Shown: one piece after another, positions 24,153 through 35,617 of the stretch
How positions within the stretch are numbered: position 1 is the stretch's first letter
Layout of the letters: every line of letters starts with the position of its first letter
Assembly (NCBI GenBank): GCA_007693435.1
Contig: REDO01000131.1
Location: 1 to 64,000 of the forward strand
Length of the DNA: 64,000 bases
From: Salinarimonadaceae bacterium
Lineage (GTDB): Bacteria > Pseudomonadota > Alphaproteobacteria > Rhizobiales > Beijerinckiaceae
Reading direction: 5' to 3'
Translations under genes and position numbers: made by a program
The notes under the pieces: model-generated
The model's database searches: none
What the model was told of the DNA's origin: nothing
Seen by the model: the letters and a program-made list of their open reading frames with translations, nothing else

Positions 24153-24944
24153 TTACCCCCGGAACATCTGGTTGGCCGCCGTCAGCATCTGGTCGGCTGC
24201 GCTGATGACCTTGGAATTCATCTCGTAGGCGCGCTGCGCCGCGATCAGCGAAGAGATCTCGGTCACGGCGTTGACGTTGGCCTCTTCTAGGAAGCCCTGC
24301 TGGAGAGAGCCGAAGCCTTCCTCGCCCGGCTGCCCCTCGATCGCCGCGCCGGAGGCCGCCGATTCGAGGAACAGGTTGTCGCCGATGGATTCGAGGCCGG
24401 TCTTGTTGATGAAGCGGGCGAGTTGAAGCCTGCCGACTTCCTGAGGTTCGGCTTCATTGCCGACGATCACCTGCACGCCGCCCTGATTGCTGATCGAGAC
24501 GCTGCGTGCGCCCGCCGGAATCTGGATGCCGGGATCGACCAGATAGCCGTCCTTGGTGACGATCTGGCCCTCGGAGTCGAGGTCGAAGCCGCCGTCGCGG
24601 GTATAGGCGGTGCGCCCGTCCGGCATCTGGATGCGAAAGAAGCCCTCGCCGCGAATGGCGATGTCGAATTCCTTCTCGGTGGGCGTGATGCTGCCCTGGG
24701 ACATGGCGCGCGCGGTCGAGACGGTCTTGACGCCCGTGCCGATCTCGACGCCCGAGGGCGCCCGGGTGCCCTGCTCCGAGGTTCCCGAGCCGGTGCGGCG
24801 CAGATCCTGATAGAGAAGATCCTGAAAATGCACCTGCTGGCGTTTGAAGCCGGTCGTGCGCATGTTGGCGATATTGTTGGAGATGACCTGGACGTTCATC
24901 TCCTGGGCCGCCATTCCGGTCGCTGCGGTGTAGAGGGCGCGCAT
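24153..24944 (-). CDS. flgG: Flagellar distal rod protein
   Basis: 263 residues, the standard length. The conserved N-terminal rod motif ALYTAATGMAAQEMNVQVIS leads into NNIANMRTTGFK. The ends carry the coiled-coil heptads of axial proteins (LIAAQRAYEMNSKVISAADQM). It builds the distal rod in the periplasm. It lies 19 bp after flgF in the same operon. Confidence 0.97.
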   Translation of the reverse strand: MRALYTAATGMAAQEMNVQVISNNIANMRTTGFKRQQVHFQDLLYQDLRRTGSGTSEQGTRAPSGVEIGTGVKTVSTARAMSQGSITPTEKEFDIAIRGEGFFRIQMPDGRTAYTRDGGFDLDSEGQIVTKDGYLVDPGIQIPAGARSVSISNQGGVQVIVGNEAEPQEVGRLQLARFINKTGLESIGDNLFLESAASGAAIEGQPGEEGFGSLQQGFLEEANVNAVTEISSLIAAQRAYEMNSKVISAADQMLTAANQMFRG

Positions 24945-24963
24945 GGCGTGTTCTCCTTATCCG

Positions 24964-25704
24964 TCAGACCGCCTCGCCGAGGCGCTGGATCGTCGTCCGC
25001 TGCATCTCGGCAAGGCGCTGTAGGGTGTTGGCGACGCTCGTATAGGCGCGGCTCACATCCATGAGGCGCGTCATCTCAAGGACCGCGTTGACGTTCGAGC
25101 GCTCGATCATCCCGCTTTGAACGCGGGTGGTGTCGAAGGCGGGTATGGGAGCCTCGTCGCTGGCGAAGACGTTGGCGCCCTCGTTGCGCAGGGCCTGCGC
25201 GTTCTCGAACCGAGCGAGGCGCAGCCGTCCGCGATCGCCCTGGTCGGAGGAGATCGTTCCGTCGGCGGCGATCGTCACGCCGTTTTCCTCGGGGTCGAGG
25301 ACGATCGGCCCGCCGTCGCCGAGCACCGGCCACCCGTCGCTCGTGACCAGACGGCCCTCATTGTCGAGCTGGAGGGAGCCGTTGCGGGTGTAGCGCTCGC
25401 CGCCGGGCGTATCCACGACGAGAAAGCCGTCGCCCCGAAGCGCCACGTCGAGCGGGTTGCCCGTCTGCTGCATCGCGCCGGCGCTCAGGTCGAGCGGCGT
25501 TCCCGCGTCGATCACGTAGGAGATGCGACGATCCGGCCGAGGGAATTCCTCGGCGCTCGCGCGCTCCATGAGATATTCGCGAAACAGCGAGGAACGCGCC
25601 TTGAAGCCGTTCGTCGATACGTTGGCCATGTTGTTGGCGATGACGTCCAGCTCACGCGCCAGCGCCACCTGCCGAGACAGGCCGATGAGAAGCGTGTTCT
25701 CCAT
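24964..25704 (-). CDS. flgF: Flagellar proximal rod protein
   Basis: 246 residues. It starts ENTLLIGLSRQVALARELD followed by VIANNMANVSTNGFKA, the rod-protein N-terminal motif. The C-terminal LQRLAEMQRTTIQRLG heptads are also typical. It is the first gene of the flgF-flgG-flgA-flgH operon, divergent from fliL across a 287-bp control region containing a CtrA-type box and a long hairpin in its own leader. Confidence 0.95.
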   Translation of the reverse strand: MENTLLIGLSRQVALARELDVIANNMANVSTNGFKARSSLFREYLMERASAEEFPRPDRRISYVIDAGTPLDLSAGAMQQTGNPLDVALRGDGFLVVDTPGGERYTRNGSLQLDNEGRLVTSDGWPVLGDGGPIVLDPEENGVTIAADGTISSDQGDRGRLRLARFENAQALRNEGANVFASDEAPIPAFDTTRVQSGMIERSNVNAVLEMTRLMDVSRAYTSVANTLQRLAEMQRTTIQRLGEAV

Positions 25705-25734
25705 CAGAGCCGCTCCAGTTCCCTTTATCCCCGC

Positions 25735-25765
25735 CGGAACCTCGGCGCTCCCCAGCGCGGTTCCG
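25735..25765 (-). promoter_or_regulatory. Long hairpin in the presumed flgF 5' leader
   Basis: CGGAACC/GGTTCCG (7 bp) encloses GCGCT-cccc-AGCGC (5 bp) with a 3-nt bulge, about 30 bp upstream of the flgF ATG. It may stabilise or regulate flgF mRNA. Structure seen, role inferred. Confidence 0.5.
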
Positions 25766-25911
25766 ACGCCCTCCCCGTCGCAGGAGGCGTGCCAAACATG
25801 GTTAATCGTGAAAAACGCATATTTTTCAAAGATCTGGCGTATCAGGCGCCGCGCATCCGGGGGCGCCGGGTTCGCCGGGCGGCAGAAACGCGCCGGCAGA
25901 ATTTGCCCACC

Positions 25912-25928
25912 TTAACGGGGCGTTAACC
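25912..25928. promoter_or_regulatory. CtrA-type binding site between flagellar operons
   Basis: TTAA-CGGGGCG-TTAACC matches the full alphaproteobacterial CtrA consensus TTAA-N7-TTAAC. It lies 64 bp before the fliL start and ~210 bp before flgF. Flagellar class II genes are established CtrA targets in Caulobacter and relatives. A further TTAA half-site is at about 25802. Confidence 0.75.
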
Positions 25929-25991
25929 GTAACGCGTGATCATGCGACGGGTGAACGAAACCTTGGCGCGGACCCGGGAAGAGCGCGTTCG

Positions 25992-26495
25992 ATGGCGAAG
26001 AATCAGGACGAAGAAGACCAGACCGAAGACGAAGGCGCTGCTGAAAACGCCGGCGCGGGCAAGAAGAAGCGGCTCGTGACCTTCGCGGCGGCCGGCGCGC
26101 TAGCATTGCTGCTCGCGGGCGGCGGCGGGTATTTTTTCCTCGCCGGCGGCGATTCTTCCGAATCGGATGCCGAAGCGGCGAAACCGGTCGTGTTCGTCGA
26201 TATGCGCGAGATGATCGTCAACCTCGCCTTCGAGCCTCCGCAGGAGCGTCCCCGCTTTCTGAAATTCCGCGTGTCGCTGGAGCTGGACGACCCGCGCGCG
26301 GTCGCGGCGATCGAGCCGCTGATGCCGCGCATCGAGGACGCCTTCCAGGTGTACCTGCGTGAATTGCGCCCCAGCGAACTCGACGGCTCCGCCGGCGTGC
26401 ACCGTCTGCGCGAGGAGCTTTTGCGACGGGTCAATATTGCGGTCCATCCGGCCAAGGTGAACGCGCTGCTCTTCCAGGAAGTCGTGGTTCAGTGA
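25992..26495 (+). CDS. fliL: Flagellar basal body-associated protein FliL
   Basis: 167 residues. A charged cytoplasmic N-terminus is followed by one membrane segment (TFAAAGALALLLAGGGGYFFL) and the periplasmic FliL domain (FVDMREMIVNLAF..., RFLKFRVSLEL, LREELLRRVNIAV...KVNALLFQEVVVQ). It surrounds the stator and affects torque. It starts the fliL-fliM-DUF6468-motE operon, with fliM 12 bp after its stop. Confidence 0.95.
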   Translation: MAKNQDEEDQTEDEGAAENAGAGKKKRLVTFAAAGALALLLAGGGGYFFLAGGDSSESDAEAAKPVVFVDMREMIVNLAFEPPQERPRFLKFRVSLELDDPRAVAAIEPLMPRIEDAFQVYLRELRPSELDGSAGVHRLREELLRRVNIAVHPAKVNALLFQEVVVQ

Positions 26496-26507
26496 GGAGC
26501 ATGGGCC

Positions 26508-27731
26508 GTGGCTGACGATCCGGAAAACCCGCAGGAAGAAGCCCTCGACGACGACTGGGCCGCAGCTCTGGCCGAGCAGGGCGCGAGCGACCCCGCGCTC
26601 GCCGACGAATGGGGCGCGGCGCTCGCCGAGCAGGGCTCCGCCGCCGCCGTGAGCGACATGGCCGCCGAATGGGCGACCATGATCGACGAGAGCACGGACG
26701 ACGACAGCCCGGACATGGCCGGCGCCGACCGTATCCTCAACCAGAGCGAAATCGACCAGCTGCTCGGCTTCTCGCTGCACGAGCTGTCCGCGTCGGGCGC
26801 GGGCGGCATCAAGGCCATCGTCGATTCGGGCGTCGTCTCCTACGAACGCCTGCCCATGCTCGAAATCATCTTCGACAGGATGGTCCGCCTCCTGTCGACG
26901 AGCCTGCGCAACTTCTTCCAGGACAACGTCGAGGTGACGCTCGACAACATCCGCTCCGTGCGCTTCGGCGACTATCTCAACTCGATTCCGCTGCCCGTGC
27001 AGCTCGCGGTGTTCCGATGCGACGGCTGGGAGAATTCCGGCCTCGTCACCATCGAGTCGAACCTCGCATATTCCACGCTGGACCTGCTTCTCGGCGGCAA
27101 ACGCGGCAGCCAGGACACGCGCCTTGACGGTCGACCCTTCACCACGATCGAGATGCAGCTCGTCAAGCGCATGGTCGAAATCGTGCTGGGCGATCTTCAG
27201 GTCTCCTTCGCCCCGCTCTCGCAGGTGGACTTCGTCGTCGACCGGATCGAAACCAACCCGCGCTTCGCCACGATCACCCGGCCCGCCAATGCGGGAATCC
27301 TGATCGATCTGAAACTGGACATGGAAGGGCGCGGCGGCGTCCTCCAGATCATGTTCCCCTACGCGACGATCGAGCCGATCCGCGACCTGCTGCTCCAGAG
27401 CTTCATGGGCGAGAAGCTCGGGCGCGATTCCGTCTGGGAAGGTCATCTCGCGACCGAGATCTGGCAATCGGATTTCGAGGTGAAGGCGGTCCTGCACGAG
27501 ATGCGGGTGCCGCTCAAGAAGATCGTCGGCCTCGAGGTCGGGGACACGCTCGTCTTCGACGTCAGGCCCAGCGATCTGGTCACGCTCCAATGCGGCGAAT
27601 GGCGATTGACGCAGGGGCGCGTCGGGCGCGTCGAGGACAAGATCGCGGTGAAGATCGCGCGGCCGATGCGGCGCGCGCGCACGACGCTCGCCGCCTTCGA
27701 GGCGAGCGCCAAAAATCAGAGTGAGGCGTAA
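26508..27731 (+). CDS. fliM: Flagellar motor switch protein FliM
   Basis: 407 residues, longer than the ~335 typical because of an acidic, repetitive N-terminal ~75 residues (two copies of WAAALAEQG-like sequence). The core starts at ILNQSEIDQLLGF and has the middle GGIKAIVDSGVVSYERLPMLEIIFDRMVR and C-terminal SpoA domain. It binds CheY-P and forms the C-ring. The start is GTG with GAGGAG ~8 bp before it; the nearby ATG 26501 runs into a stop at once. Confidence 0.95.
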   Translation: MADDPENPQEEALDDDWAAALAEQGASDPALADEWGAALAEQGSAAAVSDMAAEWATMIDESTDDDSPDMAGADRILNQSEIDQLLGFSLHELSASGAGGIKAIVDSGVVSYERLPMLEIIFDRMVRLLSTSLRNFFQDNVEVTLDNIRSVRFGDYLNSIPLPVQLAVFRCDGWENSGLVTIESNLAYSTLDLLLGGKRGSQDTRLDGRPFTTIEMQLVKRMVEIVLGDLQVSFAPLSQVDFVVDRIETNPRFATITRPANAGILIDLKLDMEGRGGVLQIMFPYATIEPIRDLLLQSFMGEKLGRDSVWEGHLATEIWQSDFEVKAVLHEMRVPLKKIVGLEVGDTLVFDVRPSDLVTLQCGEWRLTQGRVGRVEDKIAVKIARPMRRARTTLAAFEASAKNQSEA

Positions 27732-27735
27732 CGGG

Positions 27736-28254
27736 ATGGGTTCGATGCTGATGCTCTTCGCCGATATTCTCGTCGCCGTCCTGCTCGTGGCCACCGTCGT
27801 CACCTGCGTGCGCCTGAGCCGCCGCATCACCCGGCTTCAGACGGACGAGGCCTCGATGCGCAAGACGATCGTGGAGCTCGTCGTCGCAACCGACAATGCC
27901 GAGCGTGCGATCGCCGGCCTGCGCGCCACGCTCGGCGAATGCGAGAAGACGCTCGCAGACCGGCTGCGCACCGCCGAGCGCTACGCCGCCGATCTCGCCG
28001 AACAGGTCGAAGCGGGCGAGAACGTGATGTCGCGGATGATGACCATCGTCGATTCGTCGCAGGCCGCAAAGCGCGCCGGAAGCGCTCCTGCGCCGGCTCC
28101 GGAACCCGCCCCCGCTCCCGCGCCAGCACATCGCGAGCAGTCGGCGCTTGAGCCTGCGCATTTTCGCCTCATGAGCGACCGGATCAGCGACGCGGCCGAG
28201 CTCCTTGCGCAACGCGCCATGCGTCGCGTCGGCGGGCGGGAAGGCGGCGCATGA
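27736..28254 (+). CDS. DUF6468 flagellar-operon protein
   Basis: 172 residues. One N-terminal membrane segment (LFADILVAVLLVATVVTCV) is followed by a coiled coil (RRITRLQTDEASMRKTIVELVVATDNAERAI...), a Pro-Ala linker of about 25 residues, and a short C-terminal helix. It matches the DUF6468 proteins found beside fliM/motE in alphaproteobacterial flagellar operons; the function is not known to me. ATG 27736 is preferred over the track GTG 27721, which lies inside fliM. The end overlaps the next gene as ATGA. Confidence 0.85.
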   Translation: MGSMLMLFADILVAVLLVATVVTCVRLSRRITRLQTDEASMRKTIVELVVATDNAERAIAGLRATLGECEKTLADRLRTAERYAADLAEQVEAGENVMSRMMTIVDSSQAAKRAGSAPAPAPEPAPAPAPAHREQSALEPAHFRLMSDRISDAAELLAQRAMRRVGGREGGA

Positions 28255-29036
28255 AGACCCGCTTTCGCCTGATCGACGCCGTCGTGCTCGCCGCCGTCGC
28301 TTTGCTGGCGCTGAAGGGTCTCGATTACCTTCGCCGCGATCAGGGCGCGCCGGTTCAGGCGCAGACTCTGCCGACGCCTCAGGCGCGGCCTTCGCCCGTG
28401 CGGGCGGTCGACGACCTGCCGGCCTTCGGGCGCGCCCTGTCCTATGCGCATTCCGACGCGCGCGGAGCCGAGATCGTCGCGACGGGATCGACGGAGACCG
28501 CCCCCGCTGCTGCGGATGCGCCTCCGGCGGATGCGCTCGCCCCACGGGAAACCTCCCGCTCTCCGGCGGAGCAGGCGATCCTCGAACGGCTGGAGGACCG
28601 CCGTCAGAACATCCAGCAGCGCGACAAGGATCTGGAATTGCGCGAGCGGCTTCTGGAGCAGGCCGAACAGCGGCTCGAGGCGCGCCTGCGCTCAGCGCGG
28701 GAGCAGGAAGGCGCAGCCGCTCCAGCCGATATCGAGGAGCAGCGCAGGGCCGGCATGCGCAACATCGTGGCCATGTATCAGGCCATGCGCCCCAAGGACG
28801 CCGCGCGCGTCTTCGATCGGCTCGGCCTCGACATCCTCGTGCCGGTGGCGCTGGAAATGAACCCGCGCACCATGGCCGAGATCTTGGCCGCCATGTCGCC
28901 GGAAGCCGCTGAACGCCTGACCGTCGCGCTCGCGCGCCGCGCGCAGGGGGAGCAGGTGATTTCGCGCAACGTCGGCGTTCAGGGCGCCGGCACGCCGAAC
29001 GAATTGCCTGCGCTCGAACTGCCGCCGCGTCGCTGA
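28251..29036 (+). CDS. motE: MotE-like flagellar protein (MgtE N-domain-like)
   Basis: 261 residues. An N-terminal signal-anchor is followed by a Pro/Ala-rich linker, a strong coiled coil (ERLEDRRQNIQQRDKDLELR onward) and a C-terminal MgtE_N-like helical domain (MYQAMRPKDAARVFDRLGLDIL...MAEILAAMSPEAAERLTVAL). This matches MotE, the periplasmic chaperone of MotC in rhizobia, and related proteins. It overlaps the DUF6468 gene by 4 bp and closes the flagellar operon. Confidence 0.85.
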   Translation: MKTRFRLIDAVVLAAVALLALKGLDYLRRDQGAPVQAQTLPTPQARPSPVRAVDDLPAFGRALSYAHSDARGAEIVATGSTETAPAAADAPPADALAPRETSRSPAEQAILERLEDRRQNIQQRDKDLELRERLLEQAEQRLEARLRSAREQEGAAAPADIEEQRRAGMRNIVAMYQAMRPKDAARVFDRLGLDILVPVALEMNPRTMAEILAAMSPEAAERLTVALARRAQGEQVISRNVGVQGAGTPNELPALELPPRR

Positions 29037-29049
29037 AGCAATCATGGCC

Positions 29050-29066
29050 CCGCCGTAACCCGGCGG
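29050..29066. terminator. Short hairpin between convergent motE and glcB
   Basis: CCGCCG-taacc-CGGCGG, a 6-bp G+C stem in the 52-bp gap between two converging genes. No U-run. It may serve both 3' ends. Confidence 0.35.
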
Positions 29067-29088
29067 CTCCCGTGTTTCGTCGCGCGCG

Positions 29089-31257
29089 TCAGCCGCCGGC
29101 GAGCGCCTTCTTCTCGAGGCGTCGCGCGTGCAGCACCGGCTCGGTATAGCCCGAAGGCTGGACGCGGCCCTCGAAGACGAGGTCGCAGGCCGCCTTGAAG
29201 GCCGGTCCGTCGAAGGCCGGGGCCATCGGCTCGTAGAGCGGGTCGCCGGCGTTCTGGCCGTCGACGACGGCCGCCATGCGCTTCATCGTCTCCATCACCT
29301 GCTCGCGGCTCACCACGCCGTGATGCAGCCAGTTGGCGAGATGCTGGGAGGAGATGCGGCAGGTCGCGCGGTCCTCCATCAGGCCGACATTGTTGATGTC
29401 GGGCACCTTGGAGCAGCCCACCCCCTGATCGACCCAGCGCACGACGTAGCCGAGAATGCCCTGCGCGTTGTTGTCGATCTCGGCGCGCACCTCCTCCTCC
29501 GACCAGTTGGGGCGATCGGCCAGCGGGATGGTGAGGATGTCGTCGAGGCTCGCGCGGGCGCGCGTCGCGATCTCGATCTGGCGCGCCTTGACGTCGACCG
29601 CGTGATAATGCGTCGCGTGCAGCGTCGCGGCGGTCGGGGAGGGCACCCAGGCGCAGTTCGCGCCGGCTTTCGGATGGCCGATCTTCTGCTCGAGCATCGC
29701 CTGCATGAGGTCGGGCATGGCCCACATGCCCTTGCCGATCTGCGCCTTGCCGCGCAGGCCGCAGGCCAGCCCGATATCGACGTTCCAGTCCTCATAGGCC
29801 TTGATCCAGGCCTGCGCCTTCATATCGGCCTTGCGCACCATCGGGCCGGCCTCCATCGCGGTGTGGATCTCGTCGCCGGTGCGGTCGAGAAAGCCGGTGT
29901 TGATGAAGGCGACGCGGGCCTTGGCGGCGCGGATGCACTCCTTGAGGTTCACTGTGGTGCGGCGCTCTTCGTCCATGATGCCGACCTTGAGCGTGTTGAC
30001 GGGGAGGCCGAGCGCCTTTTCCACATGCCCGAAAATCTCGTCCGTGAAAGCGACTTCCTCCGGCCCGTGCATCTTCGGCTTGACGATGTAGACCGAACCC
30101 GCGCGCGAGTTGCGCAGGCCTTCCTTGCGGTTCAGGTCGTGCATGGCGAGAAGCGCCGTCGCCATCGCGTCGATCAGCCCTTCCGGCGCCTCGTTCCCGT
30201 CGCGGTCGAGGATCGCGGGGTTCGTCATGAGATGCCCGACGTTGCGAACGAGCATCAGCGAGCGGCCGTGGACAACGAGCGTCGAGCCCTCGGGGGCGAC
30301 GTATTCGCGGTCGGGGTTGAGCCGGCGGGTGAACGAGCGCCCGCCCTTCGAGACCTCCTCGGTCAGGTCGCCCTTCATCAGGCCGAGCCAGTTGCGATAG
30401 GCGACGACCTTGTCCTGCGCATCGACGGCGGCGATCGAATCCTCGCAATCCATGATCGTCGAGACGGCGGATTCGAGCACGAGGTCGGCGACGCCGGCCT
30501 TGTCGGTCTTGCCGATCGGATTGGCGCGGTCGATCGCGATCTCGATATGCAGGCCGTTGTTCTTCAGGAGCACGGCGCGCGGCGCCGCCGCCTCGCCGAC
30601 GTAGCCCGCGAATTGCGCGGGCGTCTTCAGCCCCGTCGTCGAGCCGTCGGTCATCGTCACCGCGAGCGAGCCCGAGGCGACGGCGTAGCCGGTCGCATCG
30701 GCATGTGAGCCGCGCGCGAGCGGCGCCGTGTCGTCGAGGAAGCGCTTCGCCCAGCCGATGACGCGCTCGCCGCGCGCAGGGTCGTAGCCGGAGCCGGAGG
30801 GCGTATCGCCCATGGCGTCCGTGCCGTAGAGCGCGTCGTAGAGCGAGCCCCAGCGTGCATTCGCGGCGTTGAGCGCATAGCGCGCGTTCATCACGGGCAC
30901 GACGAGCTGCGGGCCTGGAATCTCGGCGATCTCGGGGTCGACATTCGCGGTCTCGACGGCGAAATCCGGTCCCTCGGGAACGAGATAGCCGATTTCGCTC
31001 AGGAACGCCTTGTATTCGCTCATGTCGATCGGCTTGCCTCGACGCGCGACGTGCCAATCGTCGATGCGGCGCTGGATGTCCTCGCGCCTGGCCAGCAGCG
31101 CGCGGTTCTTCGGGCCGAGTTCGTGGATCAGGGCGGAGAGGCCGCTCCAGAACGCGTCGGGCGTGACGCCTGTGCCGGGCAGCCCTTCCTCGACGATGAA
31201 GGCGTGCAGCTCCGGGGCGACCTGGAGCCCGTGGGTCGTGATGCGCTCGGCGGTCAT
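29089..31257 (-). CDS. glcB: Malate synthase G
   Basis: 722 residues, the size of the G isoform. Signatures include [92 protein letters not shown] and [21 protein letters not shown]. It condenses glyoxylate with acetyl-CoA to malate. No isocitrate lyase or glycolate oxidase gene is in the window. It is monocistronic and divergent from the MAPEG gene. A perfect 12-bp palindrome upstream is a candidate operator. Confidence 0.97.
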   Translation of the reverse strand: MTAERITTHGLQVAPELHAFIVEEGLPGTGVTPDAFWSGLSALIHELGPKNRALLARREDIQRRIDDWHVARRGKPIDMSEYKAFLSEIGYLVPEGPDFAVETANVDPEIAEIPGPQLVVPVMNARYALNAANARWGSLYDALYGTDAMGDTPSGSGYDPARGERVIGWAKRFLDDTAPLARGSHADATGYAVASGSLAVTMTDGSTTGLKTPAQFAGYVGEAAAPRAVLLKNNGLHIEIAIDRANPIGKTDKAGVADLVLESAVSTIMDCEDSIAAVDAQDKVVAYRNWLGLMKGDLTEEVSKGGRSFTRRLNPDREYVAPEGSTLVVHGRSLMLVRNVGHLMTNPAILDRDGNEAPEGLIDAMATALLAMHDLNRKEGLRNSRAGSVYIVKPKMHGPEEVAFTDEIFGHVEKALGLPVNTLKVGIMDEERRTTVNLKECIRAAKARVAFINTGFLDRTGDEIHTAMEAGPMVRKADMKAQAWIKAYEDWNVDIGLACGLRGKAQIGKGMWAMPDLMQAMLEQKIGHPKAGANCAWVPSPTAATLHATHYHAVDVKARQIEIATRARASLDDILTIPLADRPNWSEEEVRAEIDNNAQGILGYVVRWVDQGVGCSKVPDINNVGLMEDRATCRISSQHLANWLHHGVVSREQVMETMKRMAAVVDGQNAGDPLYEPMAPAFDGPAFKAACDLVFEGRVQPSGYTEPVLHARRLEKKALAGG

Positions 31258-31342
31258 GCTCTTGTCCTTGATCTGGTCCTGGCGGTATCCTCAAAAGGCA
31301 AGATGCCAGTGCGCGGACCATGCCGCAATTTCAAAGATTGCA

Positions 31343-31373
31343 CTTGATTTTTTCCAATTTAGAAAAAATCAAG
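31343..31373. promoter_or_regulatory. Perfect 12-bp AT-rich palindrome upstream of glcB
   Basis: CTTGATTTTTTC and GAAAAAATCAAG are perfect inverted arms around a 7-bp spacer (31355-31361). It lies 86 bp upstream of the glcB start and 48 bp before the MAPEG start. Because both neighbours diverge it cannot be a terminator of either, so it is best read as an operator. A second repeat, GCAAT-N7-ATTGC (31325-31341), abuts it. Confidence 0.6.
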
Positions 31374-31420
31374 ACGCGCCTCCGATTGCGGGAGCGCGGC
31401 AGGGGTGGCATCAAGGCGGA

Positions 31421-31843
31421 ATGAACCACGCCGCGATCCTCGCCCCCGTCCTCGTCCATGTCACGATGACCTTCGCCCTGCTGCTCTGGATGGGGCGCGA
31501 GCGCTACGCCAGCGTGCGGCGCGGGGAGGTGCGCGTCGCCGAGGCGGCGATCGGTCGGGCCGATTGGCCGGCGCGGGTGCGCCAGATCGAGCGCTCGTTC
31601 CACAACCAGCTCGAATTGCCGCCGCTCTACTACGCGCTCAACGCCTTCGCGATGATCGCGCAGCTCGCCGACGGGCTCTTTCTCGTCCTGTCGTGGCTGT
31701 TCGTCGCGAGCCGGCTGGCGCACGCCTTCGTGCACGTGACCTCGAACGACGTTCGCCTGCGCGGCCCCGCCTACATCGTCGGGGCCTTCATCCTGATGGG
31801 CATGTGGGCGATGTTCGCCGTCAGGCTGTTTGCGGGGAGCTGA
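31421..31843 (+). CDS. MAPEG-family membrane protein
   Basis: 140 residues with four hydrophobic segments. The family core is RSFHNQLELPPLYYALNAFAMIAQLADGLF followed by SRLAHAFVHVTSNDVRLRGPAYIVGAFILMGMW. MAPEG proteins include membrane glutathione transferases, but many bacterial members have no known activity. The track ORF is fused to upstream antisense sequence; ATG 31421 has AGGCGGA directly before it. It precedes the rRNA methyltransferase gene by ~70 bp. Confidence 0.88.
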   Translation: MNHAAILAPVLVHVTMTFALLLWMGRERYASVRRGEVRVAEAAIGRADWPARVRQIERSFHNQLELPPLYYALNAFAMIAQLADGLFLVLSWLFVASRLAHAFVHVTSNDVRLRGPAYIVGAFILMGMWAMFAVRLFAGS

Positions 31844-31875
31844 GCGTCCCCGCCATTGGACAAGGCGGCGCGAAT

Positions 31876-31920
31876 ATGGCCAAGAAGGCGGCGCGCCCAG
31901 CCGAACGAAAGATCCGATGA
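31876..31920 (+). CDS. Possible 14-residue upstream ORF coupled to the methyltransferase gene
   Basis: ATG 31876 with AAGGCGG upstream opens MAKKAARPAERKIR, ending in a TGA that overlaps the next ATG as ATGA. It is very basic. It may be a regulatory upstream ORF or a remnant of a longer gene; it may also be chance. It is not in the ORF track. Confidence 0.35.
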   Translation: MAKKAARPAERKIR

Positions 31921-33212
31921 TCCCCTCCGCCCGCATCTCCGCCGCCATCGAAGTTCTCGCAGACATCGCCGCCCGCCGGCGCCCCGTCTCCGACGCGCTC
32001 AAGGATTGGGGCCTGAGCCATCGCTTCGCCGGTTCGAAGGACCGCGCGGCGATCGCCTCGCTCGTCTACGACGCGCTGCGGCGGCGTTCCTCTGCGGCCT
32101 GGGTGATGGGCGACGACAGCGCCCGCGCCGTCATGATCGGCGCGCTCGCGCTCCAGCGCGGGCTGACGCCCTCCGCGATCGCTTCGCTCTTCTCGGGCGA
32201 GCGCTTCGCGCCCGAGCCCCTGACCGAGCCCGAACGCGCGGCGCTGGAAAACGCCTCACTCGCCGACGCGCCCGCCCATGTCGCAGGCGACTTCCCGGAA
32301 TGGCTGGAGGAACAGTTCGCGGCCTTCTTCGGCGAGGCGCTCGTTCCCGAAATGCAGGCGCTTTGCGCCCGCGCGCCGCTCGACATCCGCGCCAATACCC
32401 ACAAGACGACGCGCGCGGCGCTTCAGGACAGGCTCGCTCATTTGAGCCCGATCGAGACGCCGCTCGCGCCGCACGGATTGCGCGTGCCCATAGGCGAGGA
32501 CGGGCGCGGCCCGTCGCTCCAAAGCGAGCCGGAATTCATCAAGGGCCTGTTCGAGATCCAGGACGAGGGCTCGCAGCTCGCGGCGCTCCTGTGCGCCGCC
32601 AAGCCCGGCGAGCAGGTGATCGACCTGTGCGCCGGCGCCGGCGGCAAGACGCTGGCGCTCGCGGCGATGATGGAGAATCAGGGTCAGATCTTCGCCACCG
32701 ACACCGACAAGCGCCGCCTCGCGCCGATCCATGACCGTCTCGCGCGTTCCGGCGCGCATAACGTTCAGGTCAGGACGCCGCGAGGGGCCGACGATCCGCT
32801 GGCCGATCTCGCCGGGAAGGCGGATTGCGTGCTCGTTGACGCGCCCTGCACGGGTTCCGGCACATGGCGGCGCAATCCCGACGCCAAGTGGCGGCTGCGC
32901 CCGGGGAGCCTCGCGGTGCGGGAGGCCGAGCAGGCGCAGGTTCTCGACCGCGCCGCCGGGCTCGCGCGGCCGGGCGGACGCGTCTTCTACATCACCTGCT
33001 CGATCCTGCCGGCGGAGAACGACGACGCGGTCTCGGGCTTCCTCGCGCGCCATCCGGAATTCACGGCGACGCCCGTCGCCGCGCTTCTCGCGGCGCATGG
33101 CTGCGGCGCCCTCGAGGGCAAGGCGCGCACGACCGCGCACGGCCTTCAGATGACGCCGCTCTTCACCGGAACGGACGGGTTCTACGTCGCGGGACTGACG
33201 CGCGCCGCCTGA
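31917..33212 (+). CDS. RsmB-like RNA (cytosine-5) methyltransferase
   Basis: 431 residues. An N-terminal NusB-like helical region is followed by the Rossmann methyltransferase core: DLCAGAGGKTLALAAMM binds SAM, VLVDAPCTGSGTWRRNPD is motif IV, and YITCSILPAEND is motif VI with the catalytic cysteine. It probably methylates 16S rRNA. The arrangement fits the RsmB group of alphaproteobacteria rather than the tRNA enzymes. ATG 31917 is chosen over the longer track ORF because homology begins there. Confidence 0.9.
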   Translation: MIPSARISAAIEVLADIAARRRPVSDALKDWGLSHRFAGSKDRAAIASLVYDALRRRSSAAWVMGDDSARAVMIGALALQRGLTPSAIASLFSGERFAPEPLTEPERAALENASLADAPAHVAGDFPEWLEEQFAAFFGEALVPEMQALCARAPLDIRANTHKTTRAALQDRLAHLSPIETPLAPHGLRVPIGEDGRGPSLQSEPEFIKGLFEIQDEGSQLAALLCAAKPGEQVIDLCAGAGGKTLALAAMMENQGQIFATDTDKRRLAPIHDRLARSGAHNVQVRTPRGADDPLADLAGKADCVLVDAPCTGSGTWRRNPDAKWRLRPGSLAVREAEQAQVLDRAAGLARPGGRVFYITCSILPAENDDAVSGFLARHPEFTATPVAALLAAHGCGALEGKARTTAHGLQMTPLFTGTDGFYVAGLTRAA

Positions 33213-33309
33213 GCGCGTCGCCAGGATTGCGGAACGACGCGAGGCGGGCCTACAACTCCGGTTGCGGCGAAACCGCGCATCGAGACGAACGATTGAGAAA
33301 GGCGAGGAA

Positions 33310-35592
<2,283 letters not shown>

Positions 35593-35617
35593 GCCGCCGG
35601 ACGCCGGCGCGCGCGCG

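Noticed and set aside
26100-27830. 576-aa minus-strand ORF opposite fliL/fliM
   Set aside because: Antisense to well-supported flagellar genes; a shadow frame.
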